Part shown: positions 62,760 through 64,000 of the stretch, in pieces
Layout: each line of letters starts with the position of its first letter
Position numbering within the stretch: the stretch's first letter is position 1
From: Roseomonas sp.
GTDB taxonomy: Bacteria > Pseudomonadota > Alphaproteobacteria > Acetobacterales > Acetobacteraceae
Length of the DNA: 64,000 nt
Direction of reading: 5' to 3'
Assembly (NCBI GenBank): GCA_031180725.1
Contig: JAPSLO010000012.1
Location: 124,001-188,000, forward strand
The notes under the pieces: generated by a model
The model's input: only the letters and a program-made list of their open reading frames with translations
Database searches by the model: none
What the model was told of the DNA's origin: nothing
Translations under genes and position numbers: made by a program

Positions 62760-63731
62760 ATGACCGCGATCACCCGTCGTGGCGCGGGCATGGTGGCACT
62801 GGCTAGCCTGGCTGGCGCCGCTTTGCCGGCCGCCGCCCAGGTGCCTGCGCCGGCACCCGCCAGGCTGGGCAATCCGGGATTCCACCGCTTCCGCATCGGC
62901 AGCCTGACCGTCACCACCGTCTCGGACGGCGTGGCGCAGCGGCAGGTGGAGGGCTTCGTCGCCAATGCGCCGCTCGCTGATGTGCAGGCTGTACTCGCCG
63001 AAAGCTTCCTGCCCACCACGACCTACACCGCCGGCTACTCGGTGACCGTGGTGGAAACGCCGCGCGGCCTGGTGATGTTCGACACCGGGACCGGCACCGG
63101 CGCTCAGATGGCGCCCACGGCCGGCCTGCTGGCGGCCAATATGCGCGCCGCCGGCATCGATCCGGCGCGCATCGGCACCGTGGTCTTCACCCATTTCCAC
63201 CAGGACCACATCAACGGCCTGACCACGCGGGACAACCTGGTGGTCTTCCCGAATGCCGAGATCGTGGTTCCCGCCGCCGAGTGGCGCTTCTGGACCGAAG
63301 CCTCCAACGAAGCCTCCGCCCCCGCGCCGCAGAAGGTGAACTTCGCCAATGTGCAGCGCCGCTTCGCCCCCTATACCGGCCGCATCCGCCAGGTGGAGGA
63401 CGGGGCGGAGGCGCTACCGGGCATTCGCGCGGTGGCCAGCCACGGCCATTCCCCCGGCCACACCAATTGGCTGGTGGCCGATGGCAGTGACCAGCTTCTG
63501 GTGATGGGCGACATCACGCACTGGCTGGAACTCTTCGCCCGCCGCCCCGATTACCAGACCGCGCTCGACTTCGACGGCCCGGCCGCCGCCACCACGCGCC
63601 GGCGCATGCTGGATCGCATTGCCGCCGACCGACTGCGCATCGCCGGCTACCACTATCCCTTCCCGGCCACCGGCTTCATCGCCCGCGATGGCCAGGGCTT
63701 CCGCTACATTCCCGCGGATTGGAGCGCCTGA
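62760..63731 (+). CDS. Exported metallo-beta-lactamase-fold hydrolase
   Basis: A 323-residue protein with an N-terminal signal peptide (MTAITRRGAGMVALASLAGA, cleavage near PAAAQ) with a twin-Arg-adjacent start. The zinc motif HxHxDH is HFHQDH in VVFTHFHQDHINGL, followed by SHGHSPGHTNWLVAD and a late AGYHYPFPATG. Such periplasmic MBL enzymes hydrolyse esters, lactones or thioesters. It lies between two Bug genes 2 to 22 bases apart, suggesting it generates or consumes a ligand of one of them. Confidence 0.88.
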   Translation: MTAITRRGAGMVALASLAGAALPAAAQVPAPAPARLGNPGFHRFRIGSLTVTTVSDGVAQRQVEGFVANAPLADVQAVLAESFLPTTTYTAGYSVTVVETPRGLVMFDTGTGTGAQMAPTAGLLAANMRAAGIDPARIGTVVFTHFHQDHINGLTTRDNLVVFPNAEIVVPAAEWRFWTEASNEASAPAPQKVNFANVQRRFAPYTGRIRQVEDGAEALPGIRAVASHGHSPGHTNWLVADGSDQLLVMGDITHWLELFARRPDYQTALDFDGPAAATTRRRMLDRIAADRLRIAGYHYPFPATGFIARDGQGFRYIPADWSA

Positions 63732-63733
63732 GG

Positions 63734-64000
63734 ATGATCCAACTGACTCGTCGCGCCGCGCTGGCCGCCGCGCTGGCCCTGCCTGCCATCAGGGCCCGCG
63801 CGCAGGTCTTCACCAAGCCGATCCGCGTCGTGGTGCCCTTCGGCCCCGGCGGGGTCGCGGACCTGACGGCCCGCGCGGTGGCGCAGCGCATCTCGCCGCG
63901 GCTCGGCCAGCCCGTGGTGGTGGAGAACCGCCCCGGCGCCGGCGGCATCGTTGCCGGCCAGCAGGTCATGTCCGCGCCGGCGGACGGGCACACGCTGATG
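63734..64000 (+). CDS. Bug/TctC-family solute-binding protein, 3' end outside window
   Basis: The first 89 codons are visible. A signal peptide (MIQLTRRAALAAALALPAIR) is followed by PIRVVVPFGPGGVADLTARA and GQPVVVENRPGAGGIVAG, both diagnostic. The ATG is 2 bases after the MBL stop with AGG-type ribosome-binding bases overlapping it. It continues past the window. Confidence 0.88.
   Translation, partial: MIQLTRRAALAAALALPAIRARAQVFTKPIRVVVPFGPGGVADLTARAVAQRISPRLGQPVVVENRPGAGGIVAGQQVMSAPADGHTLM

Overview
The window is about 70% GC, densely packed, and rich in operons with ATGA or GTGA start/stop overlaps. Gene content points to an alphaproteobacterium of the Acetobacteraceae, Roseomonas-like: many Bug/TctC solute-binding proteins without membrane partners, several family III CoA-transferases, a TldD protease, and accD next to folC. 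This taxonomic call is inference from gene content and composition, not from a marker gene. I saw no rRNA, tRNA or CRISPR array.

Layout. 1-9 kb: a secreted-type pair (Cys-repeat protein and EF-hand protein), an AraC/GyrI-like regulator divergent from a dihydrolipoamide dehydrogenase, a cyclopropane fatty acid synthase, small membrane and DUF4142 proteins, a rhodanese and a chemoreceptor. 9-18 kb (mostly minus strand): a sulfatase-GntR-Bug operon, a flavin reductase-like gene, and a hydrolase-Bug-aconitase-like large/small subunit-Bug operon. 18.3-21.7 kb: acyl-CoA dehydrogenase, CoA-transferase, acyl-CoA dehydrogenase. 21.7-31 kb looks acquired: a many-times frameshifted serine recombinase, an IS3 transposase scrap, an intact ABC importer with a HisD-like dehydrogenase, then C-terminal scraps of a Bug protein and a DUF35 OB-fold protein. 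31-38.5 kb (minus): nine genes (GST, CoA-transferase, CMD-family protein, three Bug genes of which one is internally deleted, enoyl-CoA hydratase, D-2-hydroxyacid dehydrogenase, GntR), divergent from a two-subunit tartrate/fumarate-type dehydratase (38.7-40.2 kb).

40-51 kb is core-like: a TonB-type protein, folC, accD, a TVP38-type membrane protein, a glycosyltransferase, ctaA, a soluble histidine kinase with seven tandem PAS-like domains translationally coupled to ctaA, and tldD. 51.4-64 kb is a continuous plus-strand catabolic run: flavin monooxygenase, DsbA-fold isomerase, an M19 dipeptidase relative lacking part of its metal site, Bug, an AGXT-type aminotransferase, GNAT, LysR, a type I extradiol dioxygenase, LigJ-like hydratase, LigK-like aldolase, a protein resembling 4,5-dihydroxyphthalate decarboxylase, Bug, an exported metallo-beta-lactamase-fold hydrolase, and a Bug gene cut by the window end.

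The unifying theme is uptake and breakdown of organic acids and aromatic acids: Bug proteins paired with hydro-lyases, CoA-transferases, dehydrogenases and local GntR/LysR regulators. The most distinctive items are the 54-64 kb aromatic-acid cluster with an unusual dioxygenase type, the ctaA-coupled seven-PAS kinase, the internally deleted Bug gene, and the Cys-repeat protein at the left edge.
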